Shown here: piece after piece, positions 24,768 through 33,366 of the stretch
How positions within the stretch are numbered: the first letter of the stretch is position 1
Layout: the number at the start of each line of letters is the position of its first letter
Origin: UBA5336 sp964506685
GTDB taxonomy: Bacteria; Pseudomonadota; Alphaproteobacteria; Caulobacterales; Hyphomonadaceae
Reading direction: 5' to 3'
Length of the DNA: 64,000 bases
Assembly (NCBI GenBank): GCA_964506685.1
Contig: CAZDMQ010000008.1
Coordinates: forward strand, 7,132-71,131
Position numbers and translations under genes: made by a program
The notes under the pieces: model-generated
Told to the model about the DNA's origin: nothing
What the model saw: the letters and a program-made list of their open reading frames with translations, nothing else
Databases searched by the model: none

Positions 24768-26032
24768 GCCGTCTTCTCATAGACGTGGAAGCCGCCATAG
24801 ATGGACGAACGGTCGGACGCATGCAGGGACTGCGACAGGTCCCTGAGATAGGTCCAGCGGGCATCGATCTCGGGGGCGAGCCGGCCGGTCAGGATGGAAT
24901 CGTGTCCGCCGGTGCGGAAGGCGACGCGCGCGCCGGGCCGGGCCGCGCGGCTGACCTCGCTCCAGAGCGCGTTGAGCTGGTCGGTCTTCATCCAGTCCTG
25001 CGCGTCGAGGAAGACGAAACCGTCAACGCTCTCGCTATCAAGGTCGGCTATCCGCGACGTGAGATCGGTCTGCTGCAGGTCGACATTGTCGATGCGCGCG
25101 CGCAGCGATTCGAAGCTCTCGGGTTTGAGGTAGCGCGGAACGGCCTGACGCGTTTCGTGGTCATAGGCGCGGCCGAAAGCCTGCCAGGCGAAATAGTTGG
25201 TCGTCGCATCGTGGCCGCAGGCGAGGCGTTCAAGCCGTTCGTACAGCACCCTCGACATGTCCCCCTTGCCGGCAGCCTTGAGTTCCTTGTACTGGGCGGG
25301 CGGGATTCCGAGCGCATAGATCGAGACCGGCAGGCCGCAGAGCCAGCGGACCCAGCCATGATCGAACAGCGTGCCGATCGTATTGTCGAACAGCCAGCGT
25401 TGCTCGTCCGCGTTCTTGGCCATGGCGATGCGTTCGGGACGCATCCGGTAGAGCCGGCAGAGCGCATGGACCATGCCGATCTGTTTTCCCAGCATGCCGA
25501 ACCGGTAGAAGTTCCGCGTGAAGAGATGGTAGCGCCGGCCCTGCAAGGTGCGCCCCTCCCAGTAGGTCCGGCTGGCCGGGTCGAGGTGGGGGCTGAGATA
25601 GGTCCTGTAGGCGTGCTTGTTGCCACCCTCGTTGGCATAACCGAAAAAGCGATAGAAGCTCTCATAGTTCGGCATGTGCCGGATGGCGGTGTGCTTCAGC
25701 CGGTTCAGCGCAATATGCGCGGAATTGAGATCGACGGCGGTGACCCGGACATCGGCAGCGGAGATATAGTTGAGGACGTTGCAGCCGCCGGACGCAATGC
25801 ACACGACATGGTCGCCATCCTTCATGCGGAGGGCAGAGATATCGACGTCGGGGTCCTCCCAGATCTGCGGGTAGACGAGGTTCTTGAACATCTGCGTGAA
25901 AAGCAGGTCCATCATGGCCCAGTGCCATGGCTGGCGCTCCTCCGATCCGGAGATGGCCTGCTTCACCAGATCGCCGCGTTTCTTCATGTACAAAGCCTTG
26001 TTGAACCCATTTCCCCCGACAGGTGAGTCCAT
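24764..26032 (-). CDS. btaA: BtaA, S-adenosylmethionine:diacylglycerol 3-amino-3-carboxypropyltransferase
   Basis: 422 aa (DUF3419 family). BtaA moves the aminocarboxypropyl group of SAM to diacylglycerol, the first step of DGTS betaine lipid synthesis at the inner membrane. Recognisable blocks are FKNLVYPQIWEDPDVD, a SAM-binding segment VVCIASGGCNVLNYI followed by VTAVDLNSAHIAL, and FRTGGHDSILTG near the end. It is followed by btaB with overlapping stop and start codons. In relatives this pathway is induced by phosphate limitation; I could not find a convincing Pho box in the short upstream gap. An internal ATG at 25987 is an alternative start. Confidence 0.9.
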   Translation of the reverse strand: MDSPVGGNGFNKALYMKKRGDLVKQAISGSEERQPWHWAMMDLLFTQMFKNLVYPQIWEDPDVDISALRMKDGDHVVCIASGGCNVLNYISAADVRVTAVDLNSAHIALNRLKHTAIRHMPNYESFYRFFGYANEGGNKHAYRTYLSPHLDPASRTYWEGRTLQGRRYHLFTRNFYRFGMLGKQIGMVHALCRLYRMRPERIAMAKNADEQRWLFDNTIGTLFDHGWVRWLCGLPVSIYALGIPPAQYKELKAAGKGDMSRVLYERLERLACGHDATTNYFAWQAFGRAYDHETRQAVPRYLKPESFESLRARIDNVDLQQTDLTSRIADLDSESVDGFVFLDAQDWMKTDQLNALWSEVSRAARPGARVAFRTGGHDSILTGRLAPEIDARWTYLRDLSQSLHASDRSSIYGGFHVYEKTA

Positions 26033-26099
26033 AAGGGGCCGTCAGGGTGAAGTCACCACGGATACCATGAATTTTCCGGTATCGGCGACCCGTCGCCCT

Positions 26100-27047
26100 C
26101 TATTGCGGCTTTACGAAGCGCAGGGTCATGCGATCGGATTCGCCGATCGCTTCCATCGCTGCGCGTTCGGGCGTGCCTTCTTCCGTGGTGGCGAGGCTCG
26201 GCGGCAGTCGCCAGACAATATCGGTCTCGCCCGGCTTGTCATCGGGATTGGCATTGAGCTCGCTCGTCGCATCAAGCACGAAGCCTGCCGCCTCGAACGC
26301 TTCGATGATGCGGCTCTGCTTGAGATAGCCGGCCCTGCCGCTGGCCCACTCGTCGGCATTGGACTCGGGCGCGCGGTGCTGCACGACGCCAACCACGCCG
26401 CCCGGCTTGAGCAGGTCGAACGCTTCCGCGATCGCCGCATCCATCCAGCCGGTCTCGGCATTGAAGCGGTGGATATTGTGCAGGGCGCGAATGAACAGGA
26501 CCGCATCGGCGGTGCCCGCAAGCGCTTCCGGTGCAGCGGTCATGCTGTAGGACCCGATTTCGGCGGCGCCCGGAACCGCCCATTCCGACGCGGTCACCGG
26601 CCAGTTGGCCGATGCCTCGATGCGCTGGGCGGCCCACTCGGCATCGTCGGGACGGAGTTTTGCCCAGAGGCCGTCGGGATACTGCGCCCCGATCAGCTTG
26701 CCGTCCGGGCCGACATAGGCCAGCAGGATCTTGCTGTACCAGCCACCGCCCGGCAGCGCCTCGATCACTGTCATGCCCGGTTCGATGCCGAAGAAGGCGA
26801 GCGTTTCGGCCGGATTCCGGTAGGGATAACGGGCTCGCACGTCCTCGGGCTGGCCGGCGAGGACGGCTTCCAGGCGGCCTTCGCTGGTCAGGGCCGGCTT
26901 CGCCGCATCGGCCACATCCGCTGCATCTTCGGCGCCGGGAGGCGCGGCCGCACTCGTCGGTGTCGTATCTGCCGGAGTGGTCGTGCCGTCGCAGGCCGCA
27001 AGGACCGTGGCCGAAGCAGCGGCAAGCATGAGGGTCAGGCGTTTCAT
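26100..27047 (-). CDS. Exported methyltransferase-fold lipoprotein (COG4798-like)
   Basis: 315 aa. The ATG at 27047 starts a clear lipoprotein signal, LMLAAASATVLAAC, with the lipid-modified Cys near residue 19; the open frame extends far upstream but without coding character. After a Pro/Ala-rich linker comes a methyltransferase-like domain: GIEPGMTVIEALPGGGWYSK in the position of SAM motif I, then FIRALHNIHRF and LLKPGGVVGVVQHR. Predicted methyltransferases with signal peptides are known in proteobacteria, but SAM is not expected in the periplasm, so the true activity is unclear. It is transcribed on its own, 67 bp upstream of btaA on the same strand. Confidence 0.8.
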   Translation of the reverse strand: MKRLTLMLAAASATVLAACDGTTTPADTTPTSAAAPPGAEDAADVADAAKPALTSEGRLEAVLAGQPEDVRARYPYRNPAETLAFFGIEPGMTVIEALPGGGWYSKILLAYVGPDGKLIGAQYPDGLWAKLRPDDAEWAAQRIEASANWPVTASEWAVPGAAEIGSYSMTAAPEALAGTADAVLFIRALHNIHRFNAETGWMDAAIAEAFDLLKPGGVVGVVQHRAPESNADEWASGRAGYLKQSRIIEAFEAAGFVLDATSELNANPDDKPGETDIVWRLPPSLATTEEGTPERAAMEAIGESDRMTLRFVKPQ

Positions 27048-27236
27048 GGTCAGGTTCCTCTCAAGGCGACGGCGCAGTCGTCCCGCGCGTTCCGCGATGC
27101 CGTTACCATTCCGCAAGCCGGATGGCGAGCCTGCTGTCGGTCGGAGGTCGGCGGCAAGCGCGTACGCGCGGGGCCATAGGCGCTGGTTAACACCGTTTCG
27201 GTAGTCTAGCCTTGTGACGAGAACGCGGCGAAGTGG

Positions 27237-28274
27237 ATGACGGGTATGAGTGACAAGGACCGGGCCGTTCTGGATCCCGAACTGGCCCAGCTGGTCGAGG
27301 GGCTGCCCGAGGATTTCAGCCGTTTCGCACAGGCCTATGGGGCGGAGATCCGTCCGGCCCTGCGGGCGCGCGAAGGTGAGCGGGCGGCAGCAGCACGAAC
27401 CGCGCGTCAGGCCAGCCTGGGCGGGCTTCTGGTCGGTGGCGGCGGCATCGTGGCAGGCCTGGGACTGTTCGACCAGCCGATGGTTGCCGTGGTGTCCGGG
27501 CTTGTCGGCGCAGGAGCGGTGGCGGTTGGCCGGGCCCCGCTTGGCCGGTTGAAACGCGAGGCAAAGAGACTGTTCGTCGAGCCGATCGCATCCCAGTTCG
27601 ATATCGCGTTCCAGTCCGATCCGGGCTTCGTCGAGACCACCCGCCAGCTTCGCGGCGTCGGGCTGCTGCCGAGCTTCGACCGATCCGCCTTCGAGGACCG
27701 CATGATCGGCCAGCGCAAGGGCATCGATTTCGAATTCTTCGAGGCACACCTCAAACAGCGCCGCACAGAGACACGAAACGGACGGACTCACACCCGTTAT
27801 GTCACCGTGTTCAAGGGCCAGTGCCTGCGCTTCAATTTCCACAAGCGTTTCCTCGGCGAGACGCTGGTGACCCGCGATGCCGGACTGTTCAATCGCCTTG
27901 GCGGTCGCCCGGGCATGCAGCGGGCGACGCTGGAGGACCCGGCCTTCGAGAAGGCGTTCGAGGTCTACACCACCGACCAGGTCGAGGCGCGCTTCATCCT
28001 GACCCCGGACCTGATGCAGCGCCTGGTCGATCTCGAACAGGTGTTCAGGGGCCGCAAGCTGCGTTGCGCCTTCTCCGGCGAGGAGATGCTGGTTGCGGTG
28101 GAAGGCGAGGACCTGTTCGAGCCGGGCGACCTGTTCTCGCCCATGGATGATCCAGGGCGCGTTCGTCGGATTCTCGATGATTTCGCCGTTGTGTTCAAAC
28201 TGATCGAGAGCGTGACTGTCGCCGGGGCGCGGCGCACAGCGTCGCAAGGGACACCGCCGGCCGCAGGCCTGTGA
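27237..28274 (+). CDS. DUF3137 domain protein, predicted membrane-associated
   Basis: 345 aa, of unknown function. A hydrophobic hairpin (GGLLVGGGGIVAGLGLF then MVAVVSGLVGAGAVAVG, about residues 60-100) forms two short membrane segments. The C-terminal region matches the DUF3137 pattern: FFEAHLKQRRTETRNG, TVFKGQCLRFNF and ITPDLMQRLVDL-like text (ILTPDLMQRLVDLEQ) near the end. The start could be 27237 or 27246. It is divergent from the exported methyltransferase gene with a 189-bp space that probably holds both promoters. Confidence 0.75.
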   Translation: MTGMSDKDRAVLDPELAQLVEGLPEDFSRFAQAYGAEIRPALRAREGERAAAARTARQASLGGLLVGGGGIVAGLGLFDQPMVAVVSGLVGAGAVAVGRAPLGRLKREAKRLFVEPIASQFDIAFQSDPGFVETTRQLRGVGLLPSFDRSAFEDRMIGQRKGIDFEFFEAHLKQRRTETRNGRTHTRYVTVFKGQCLRFNFHKRFLGETLVTRDAGLFNRLGGRPGMQRATLEDPAFEKAFEVYTTDQVEARFILTPDLMQRLVDLEQVFRGRKLRCAFSGEEMLVAVEGEDLFEPGDLFSPMDDPGRVRRILDDFAVVFKLIESVTVAGARRTASQGTPPAAGL

Positions 28275-28625
28275 CACCTGTTCGCACCGCAGGTGAAGAC
28301 ATGGGGCAGGGATCGCTGCAGGAACAAGGGGTTGGGGCGACACGCAGGCATGGCTCCCGGGCGCTGGAGCGTGCAACCGCAACACACACAAGACTGTAAC
28401 CATTTCGTGTCTTGAACTTTCTGGCCTGAGTGACATATTTACAACTGTCAGGGCATCGCATGGGTCCCACCCCGAGCCCACGCTGGACGCCCTGGCACAC
28501 CGGTCCCTTCCCCTCCCGGTGTAGACGGCAACGTCTCAGGCGCCCGAGCAGCTTCCCCCCATGCTCGGGCGCACTGACGACGATCTCCCGATTGACCTTT
28601 GCCGTGGCGCCTCTCTTATGGGCCG
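28275..28625. other. Intergenic region with an inverted repeat
   Basis: No gene is supported in these 351 bases. There is an AT-richer part around 28385-28450, possibly a promoter for the exonuclease gene, and a strong hairpin at 28540-28572. Short open frames here lack ribosome binding sites and sensible composition. Confidence 0.4.
28540..28572 (+). terminator. Perfect 11-bp inverted repeat upstream of xthA
   Basis: GCGCCCGAGCA (28540-28550) and TGCTCGGGCGC (28562-28572) form an 11-bp stem with an 11-nt C-rich loop. It lies 54 bp before the exonuclease start codon. It has no U-run, so it may be a terminator of the upstream gene, a leader structure of the downstream mRNA, or a protein site. 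Confidence 0.45.
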
Positions 28626-29450
28626 ATGACCAGCCTGAAAATCGTGTCCTGGAATATCAATTCCGTGCGCCTGCGCGCGCCGAACATTGCCGCCTTTGTC
28701 GGCGAGGAGGCGCCGGACGTCGTCTGCCTGCAGGAAACCAAGTGCCGCGACGGTGAATTTCCCGCAAAAGCCTTCGAGGACATGGGGCTTCCCCATCTCG
28801 TCCTCAATGGCCAGGGCGGGGGGCACCATGGCGTCGCCATCGCTTCGCGTTATCCGCTGACACCGGTTGCGATGCCGGACCTGTGCCGGGAGGGCCATGC
28901 CCGCAGCGTCGGGGTGGCCGTGGAGGGGATCGAGATCCACAACATCTACCTGCCCGCCGGCGGAGACCAGCCGGACCCGGGCGCCAATCCCAAGTTTGCC
29001 CACAAGCTGCACTTCCTTGAAACCATGGGAGAAGCCTATGCGGCGCGCAGGGCAATCGGCGGCGCGGGGACGCAACGACCGCTGATCCTCCTGGGCGATC
29101 TCAATGTCGCGCCGCTGGAACATGATGTCTGGTCGCACAGGCAATTGCTGAAGATCGTCAGCCATACGCCGGAGGAGACGAGCCGTCTGGAGGCCGCGCG
29201 CGAGGCGGCGGGCTTTGCCGATATTGCCCGGCTGAAGCACCCTGCCGACGAGAAGCTCTACACCTGGTGGAGTTACCGCGCGCGCGACTGGGCTGCTGCC
29301 AATCGCGGCCGGCGCCTTGACCATATCTGGGCAGATGAAACGGCCCTGCCGCGCACCGACATCGACAGCTTCGCCGTCCATCTCGCCTGGCGCGGCGGCT
29401 GGAAACCCTCCGACCATGCCCCGATCAGTGTCCGGGTTGCGGCCGGCTGA
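28626..29450 (+). CDS. xthA: Exodeoxyribonuclease III
   Basis: 274 aa. The start at 28626 gives the family N-terminus MTSLKIVSWNINSVRLR. ExoIII is an AP endonuclease and 3'-5' exonuclease of base excision repair. Motifs: CLQETKC (metal-binding Glu), LLGDLNVAP (Asp/Asn), RRLDHIWAD and the terminal SDHAPISV with catalytic Asp-His. Length fits the family. It ends 3 bp from the convergent TIR gene. Confidence 0.93.
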   Translation: MTSLKIVSWNINSVRLRAPNIAAFVGEEAPDVVCLQETKCRDGEFPAKAFEDMGLPHLVLNGQGGGHHGVAIASRYPLTPVAMPDLCREGHARSVGVAVEGIEIHNIYLPAGGDQPDPGANPKFAHKLHFLETMGEAYAARRAIGGAGTQRPLILLGDLNVAPLEHDVWSHRQLLKIVSHTPEETSRLEAAREAAGFADIARLKHPADEKLYTWWSYRARDWAAANRGRRLDHIWADETALPRTDIDSFAVHLAWRGGWKPSDHAPISVRVAAG

Positions 29451-29453
29451 CCC

Positions 29454-30200
29454 CTATTTGCGCCGGGCCCGACGGCGGATCATGCGGTAGAAGAAGGGCG
29501 TCAGCGCACCAATGGCGAATACGTCGACGACGAGGTGCAGGAGCAGGTAGAGAAAGCCGATGTCCGGGTCCCGGTCGCTGCCCAGCCAGTCGACCAGCAA
29601 CGTGTGCAACGTTCCACCACCACTGATCTGCTGGTTGAGAATGGCCACCGTGAGGACAAAGGCCGCCGCTGCGCCAAGGCCAAAGAGGAACAGCCGCACC
29701 GCCCGCCAGGGAGTCATGCGCGGCACCATCCAGCGCGAGATGCGGCGCCGGCTCCCGAACATGGTGTCCAGCAGGTCGTCGGTGTCCTCCTCGAAATCCT
29801 CCATCCGGATCCGGGCCGCATTGATCGTCGCCAGCCCGCGCAGCTCCGGCGGCAGGTCTTCGGGACGCGGCGGAGGCGTCTCGTTCAGCAGTACCGGAAT
29901 GACCTGCTTGCCGGCCTTCAGCGCTTCAGCAAGTTCCAGGCGGACGAAATCCCGCTCGCCCAGGAGCCGAATCTCGCCGGTCTCCGCATCGACACCGCGC
30001 CAGTCCGGTCCGATCAGTGCGAGCACGACACCGCTGCGTCTGATGGCCTGCCGGATCGAAGCCACGAAATCCTCGCCCTTCGGGATCGCCTCGTGGTCGA
30101 GGAAGACCTGCCTGATGTCCGGCATCTGCAGCAGCCGCTGCTCGATAGAGCGGGCTTCGGCTTCTGCGTCCGCCCGACGATAGCTCAGGAAGACGCGCAT
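29454..30200 (-). CDS. TIR-domain protein with two C-terminal transmembrane helices
   Basis: 248 aa. Residues 1-150 are a bacterial TIR domain: VFLSYRRADAEAEA at the N-terminus, VFLDHEAIPKGEDFV, VVLALIGPDW, and GERDFVRLELAEALKAGK in which Glu89 sits where the NAD-cleaving Glu of TIR NADases is found, then QVIPVLL. Two hydrophobic helices follow (about 168-189 and 213-238), ending in the basic tail RRRARRK, so the TIR domain should face the cytosol. It starts 5 bp after the stop of a lipoprotein gene and must be co-transcribed with it. Bacterial TIR proteins often act in anti-phage defence as NADases; whether this one does is not shown by sequence. Confidence 0.85.
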   Translation of the reverse strand: MRVFLSYRRADAEAEARSIEQRLLQMPDIRQVFLDHEAIPKGEDFVASIRQAIRRSGVVLALIGPDWRGVDAETGEIRLLGERDFVRLELAEALKAGKQVIPVLLNETPPPRPEDLPPELRGLATINAARIRMEDFEEDTDDLLDTMFGSRRRISRWMVPRMTPWRAVRLFLFGLGAAAAFVLTVAILNQQISGGGTLHTLLVDWLGSDRDPDIGFLYLLLHLVVDVFAIGALTPFFYRMIRRRARRK

Positions 30201-30205
30201 GGGCC

Positions 30206-31294
30206 CTAGTCAATGTCCTCGTAGATACCCGAAGCCTCGATATGGCGCTCGGCCGGGATGGGGGAGGGGCGGCGTTGCTTCACATTCCGCGTGCCCTGCG
30301 TTTCGAATTCATAGATCAGCGCATGCAGCTTGTGATCCGGACCCCAGAGCTGGCTGTCATCGATGGCAATGGGATCGCCCTCACCCCCATCGAAGATCTC
30401 GTCGAGTTGCGCTTCGTCGGGTGCCTCGGCGAGCGTGTCGGGGTCGTACACCTCGTCGGTCCCGGCCAGGATGATCTGCCGGTAATAGCCCGGCGGGGCA
30501 TAGAACAGCCGCGTCAGGTATGCCGTCAGCGACCAGTCCTCCTCCTCGCCCGGCGAGGTGAAACGCAGGCCGTCCTCGACTGGTTCGCCATTGCGGTCGA
30601 TCTGTTCCATGCGGGTGATGACGGCAAAGCCGTCGCAACCGATGGAGTAATAGGCCTGGTCGAGGTAGCCGGCCGTTTCTAGGGCCGAACGCACGCGCTG
30701 CTGGATCGCCTGAACGGGACGCGGGGACTCACCGAGTTGTCCCACAACCAGCAGGCGCGGGATCTCGATCCGCGCCGAGGGCTCGGGCGGCGGCCAGCCG
30801 AAATCATGATCGAGTGCTGCAGGATCGCAGGCGGGGAACGGTTCCACATTCGCGTTGATTTCGTTTTCGCCAGACAGGCTCCCGGGGGCAGACGCGTCCG
30901 GTGCGCCCGGCATCGCGTCGTCCGTTGAGGCAAGGCCGCGACCTCCGTCGGCGTCCTTGTCAGTGTCGGCCGTTTCGGGAGGGATGCGTTCCTCGTCAAT
31001 GAAGACCGAGCCATCGCTGCCGCGCACGGTGGTGACGACAAGGACCGAGCCGTCAAGCTGCGGAAAGCGCTCCACTTCCGTGACGTATGTCACTTCCGGC
31101 TCGGCGACGGATGGCGGTGCAGGCCTTGGTGCGGGCGTAGGCGTTGGTGAAGTCGGAGCCCGCGGCCGGTCAGGACTGCCCGGGTCCGTTACGGCATCGG
31201 AACTGCCCGGCGCCGTCGAGGCACATGCTGCAAGTGCCAGTGCGGCGACCGGGAGGGTGCCGAAGCGGAAAAGGATCTCTGCAGCGTACTTCAT
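30206..31294 (-). CDS. Unknown lipoprotein paired with the TIR gene
   Basis: 362 aa. The ATG at 31294 has GAGGGA upstream and opens a lipoprotein signal ending in ALALAAC. A Pro/Thr-rich linker (TSPTPTPAPRPAPP) follows, then an acidic low-complexity part, and a globular C-terminal half with RIEIPRLLVVGQLGE, ETAGYLDQAYYSIGCDGF, LTAYLTRLFYAPPGYYRQI and ALIYEFE. I do not recognise the family. It is the first gene of a two-gene unit with the TIR-membrane protein, 5 bp apart, which suggests an envelope sensor and cytosolic effector relation, but this is inference. Two conserved-looking Cys in the globular part might be paired. Confidence 0.7.
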   Translation of the reverse strand: MKYAAEILFRFGTLPVAALALAACASTAPGSSDAVTDPGSPDRPRAPTSPTPTPAPRPAPPSVAEPEVTYVTEVERFPQLDGSVLVVTTVRGSDGSVFIDEERIPPETADTDKDADGGRGLASTDDAMPGAPDASAPGSLSGENEINANVEPFPACDPAALDHDFGWPPPEPSARIEIPRLLVVGQLGESPRPVQAIQQRVRSALETAGYLDQAYYSIGCDGFAVITRMEQIDRNGEPVEDGLRFTSPGEEEDWSLTAYLTRLFYAPPGYYRQIILAGTDEVYDPDTLAEAPDEAQLDEIFDGGEGDPIAIDDSQLWGPDHKLHALIYEFETQGTRNVKQRRPSPIPAERHIEASGIYEDID

Positions 31295-31410
31295 GTCTGT
31301 CCCTCGTCCCCCACCACGTAAACAATGTAGCAAGCTCTCGCCCCGGGCGATACGGCATAATCGCCCCCATCCGGCGAAATGCCCCGCCCGGGGGGCAATC
31401 GATCAGACCG

Positions 31411-32403
31411 TCAGACCGTAACCACGACCTTGCCCTGGGCGCGGCGCTCGCCGAGTTCCAGGATCGCTTCGCTGGCCCGCTCCAGCGGATAGGTGCTGGA
31501 CACGTGCGGCTTGATCTTGCCCTCGTTGTAGAGCGCGAAGAGCGCGGCAATGTCGCGCTGGTTGCGCGCGGGATCACGCGCCACCGCTGCGCCCCAGAAC
31601 ACCCCGCGGACATCGCAGGATTTCAGCAGGGTGAGGTTGAGCGGCAGTTTCGGGATACCCGCCGGAAAACCGATCACCAGGAACCGGCCCTCCCAGTTCA
31701 TCGCCCGCAGCGCCGGCTCGGCATAATCCCCGCCGACCCCGTCATAGATGATGTCGACCCCGCCGCCGCTGATGTCCTTGATCTGGGTCGAAAGATCCTT
31801 CTGCTGGGCCCGGTCAAGCGGCCCGCTTGGATAGACAAGTCCCTTGTCCGCGCCCTTGGCGAGGCAGAAATCCACCTTCTCCTGGCTGGAACACGCCGCG
31901 ATGACCGTGAGCCCCATCGCCTTGCCGATCTCGACCGCGGCGATGCCGACCCCGCCTGCCGCGCCGAGCACCAGCAGGCTCTCGCCCGGCTTGGGATCGG
32001 CCCGGTGTTCGAGCGCATAGTAGGAGGTGCCATAGGTCATGATGAAGGCCGCCGCCTCCTCGAACGGCACCTCGTCCGGGATCGGGATGCAGCGGCCGGC
32101 ATCGAGGGCCAGCTCCTCGCGCAGCCCGCCCCAGCCGCACGAACCGATCACGCGCTGGCCAACGCTGAGGCTGGTCACGCCCTCGCCGACGGCCTTTACC
32201 ACGCCGGAGACCTCGCCGCCCGGGCTGAACGGACGCTCTGGCTTGAACTGGTACATGTCCTGGATGATCAGGGTATCGGGATAATTGATCCCGACGGCCT
32301 TCACCGACAGCACCACTTCGCCCTTGCCCGGGGTCGGGGACGGGATGTCCTCGATCACGAGCGTGTCCGGTCCGCCGGGGACCTTGGAAAGAACGGCTTT
32401 CAT
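31411..32403 (-). CDS. NADPH:quinone oxidoreductase family protein (zinc-free MDR)
   Basis: 330 aa medium-chain dehydrogenase/reductase. The N-terminal half has the quinone reductase pattern GINYPDTLIIQ, and the nucleotide-binding region is LLVLGAAGGVGIAAVEIGKA. The zinc-binding Cys/His set of alcohol dehydrogenases is absent, fitting the QOR class, which passes electrons from NADPH to quinones or reduces enones. A good ribosome site AGGAGAC precedes the ATG. It is divergent from the asparaginase-like operon, with a 90-bp shared promoter region. Confidence 0.88.
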   Translation of the reverse strand: MKAVLSKVPGGPDTLVIEDIPSPTPGKGEVVLSVKAVGINYPDTLIIQDMYQFKPERPFSPGGEVSGVVKAVGEGVTSLSVGQRVIGSCGWGGLREELALDAGRCIPIPDEVPFEEAAAFIMTYGTSYYALEHRADPKPGESLLVLGAAGGVGIAAVEIGKAMGLTVIAACSSQEKVDFCLAKGADKGLVYPSGPLDRAQQKDLSTQIKDISGGGVDIIYDGVGGDYAEPALRAMNWEGRFLVIGFPAGIPKLPLNLTLLKSCDVRGVFWGAAVARDPARNQRDIAALFALYNEGKIKPHVSSTYPLERASEAILELGERRAQGKVVVTV

Positions 32404-32493
32404 GTGGGTGTCTCCTCTTGTCTCTTGCGCTGGGGCTAGTTAGCGGTTCCTCCCGCCGGTCGGCAAGAAAAAGCCCTCTCAGAGAGAACACTT

Positions 32494-33366
32494 ATGGCGA
32501 AGGTCTGGTCCCTGGCGCTGCATGGCGGCGCTGGCCCGCTCAGGTCCCGAGACTATTCGGCGGCCGAGGACCACATGTGCCGCACGCTCGAACGCGGCGC
32601 CGGCATGCTCGAAGGCGGGCACCGCGCGCTCGACGTGGTCGAGGCCATGGTCGCTGCGCTTGAGGCCAGCGGTCACCATGTTGCCGGTCGCGGCGCCTCG
32701 CCGAATGCCGCCGGCCAGTGGGAACTTGATGCGGCCATCATGGATGGCGAGCGCCGGCGCGCCGGTGCGGTGGCCGCCCTGCGCGGCTTCAGGAGCCCGA
32801 TCCGGGCCGCCCGCCTGGTCATGGAGGAAAGCCTGCATGTCCTGCTGGTCGGCAAGGGGGCCAGTCGCTTCCTTGCGCCCCATGGCCTCAAGCGCGTCTG
32901 GAACCCTGCCCGCTACTACACGCCGGCGGTCACCGTGCCAGCCCCTCCCGGTGCGATCACGCATGGTACGGTCGGTGCGGTCGCCCTCGACAGCCATGGC
33001 GACCTCGCTGCGGCCACCTCCACGGGCGGCGTGCTCAACAAGACCCCCGGCCGGGTCGGCGACAGTCCGATCATCGGCGCCGGCACCTGGGCGGACGAAC
33101 GGGTCGCGGTCTCCTGTACCGGGCAGGGCGAGTACTTCATCCGCGCGGCCGTGGCCGCGGACATCTCAGCCCGTATCCGCTATGGTCGCCAGTCCCTGCA
33201 GCAGGCCACGAAAGGGGCGCTGGACGATATGGCCCTGCTCGGCGGCGATGGCGGGCTGATTGCCGTCGATGTCCTGGGTCATGTCGAATTTCCGTTCCTG
33301 TCGGAGGGCATGAAGCGCGCCTGCGCCACCTCCGACGGCCGCTTCGAGGTCGCAACGAAACGATGA
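32494..33366 (+). CDS. Isoaspartyl peptidase / L-asparaginase (Ntn-hydrolase)
   Basis: 290 aa. The plant-type asparaginase/isoaspartyl dipeptidase family is synthesised as a proenzyme and cut before a Thr. Seen here: LALHGGAGPL at the N-terminus, the autocleavage site HGTVGAVALD with Thr nucleophile, and STGGVLNKTPGRVGDSPIIGAG (glycine-rich substrate loop). It removes isoaspartyl residues from damaged peptides or hydrolyses asparagine. Its stop codon overlaps the start of the next gene (ATGA), making it the first gene of a three-gene operon. Confidence 0.9.
   Translation: MAKVWSLALHGGAGPLRSRDYSAAEDHMCRTLERGAGMLEGGHRALDVVEAMVAALEASGHHVAGRGASPNAAGQWELDAAIMDGERRRAGAVAALRGFRSPIRAARLVMEESLHVLLVGKGASRFLAPHGLKRVWNPARYYTPAVTVPAPPGAITHGTVGAVALDSHGDLAAATSTGGVLNKTPGRVGDSPIIGAGTWADERVAVSCTGQGEYFIRAAVAADISARIRYGRQSLQQATKGALDDMALLGGDGGLIAVDVLGHVEFPFLSEGMKRACATSDGRFEVATKR

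Noticed and set aside
26046..26064. Possible Pho box (two GTCA 11 bp apart) before btaA
   Set aside because: Only the cores match, the orientation is away from btaA and it is too close to the start codon for a normal activator site.
27048..28481. Upstream extension of the exported methyltransferase frame to 793 codons
   Set aside because: It runs opposite to the DUF3137 gene, and the lipoprotein signal starts only at 27047.
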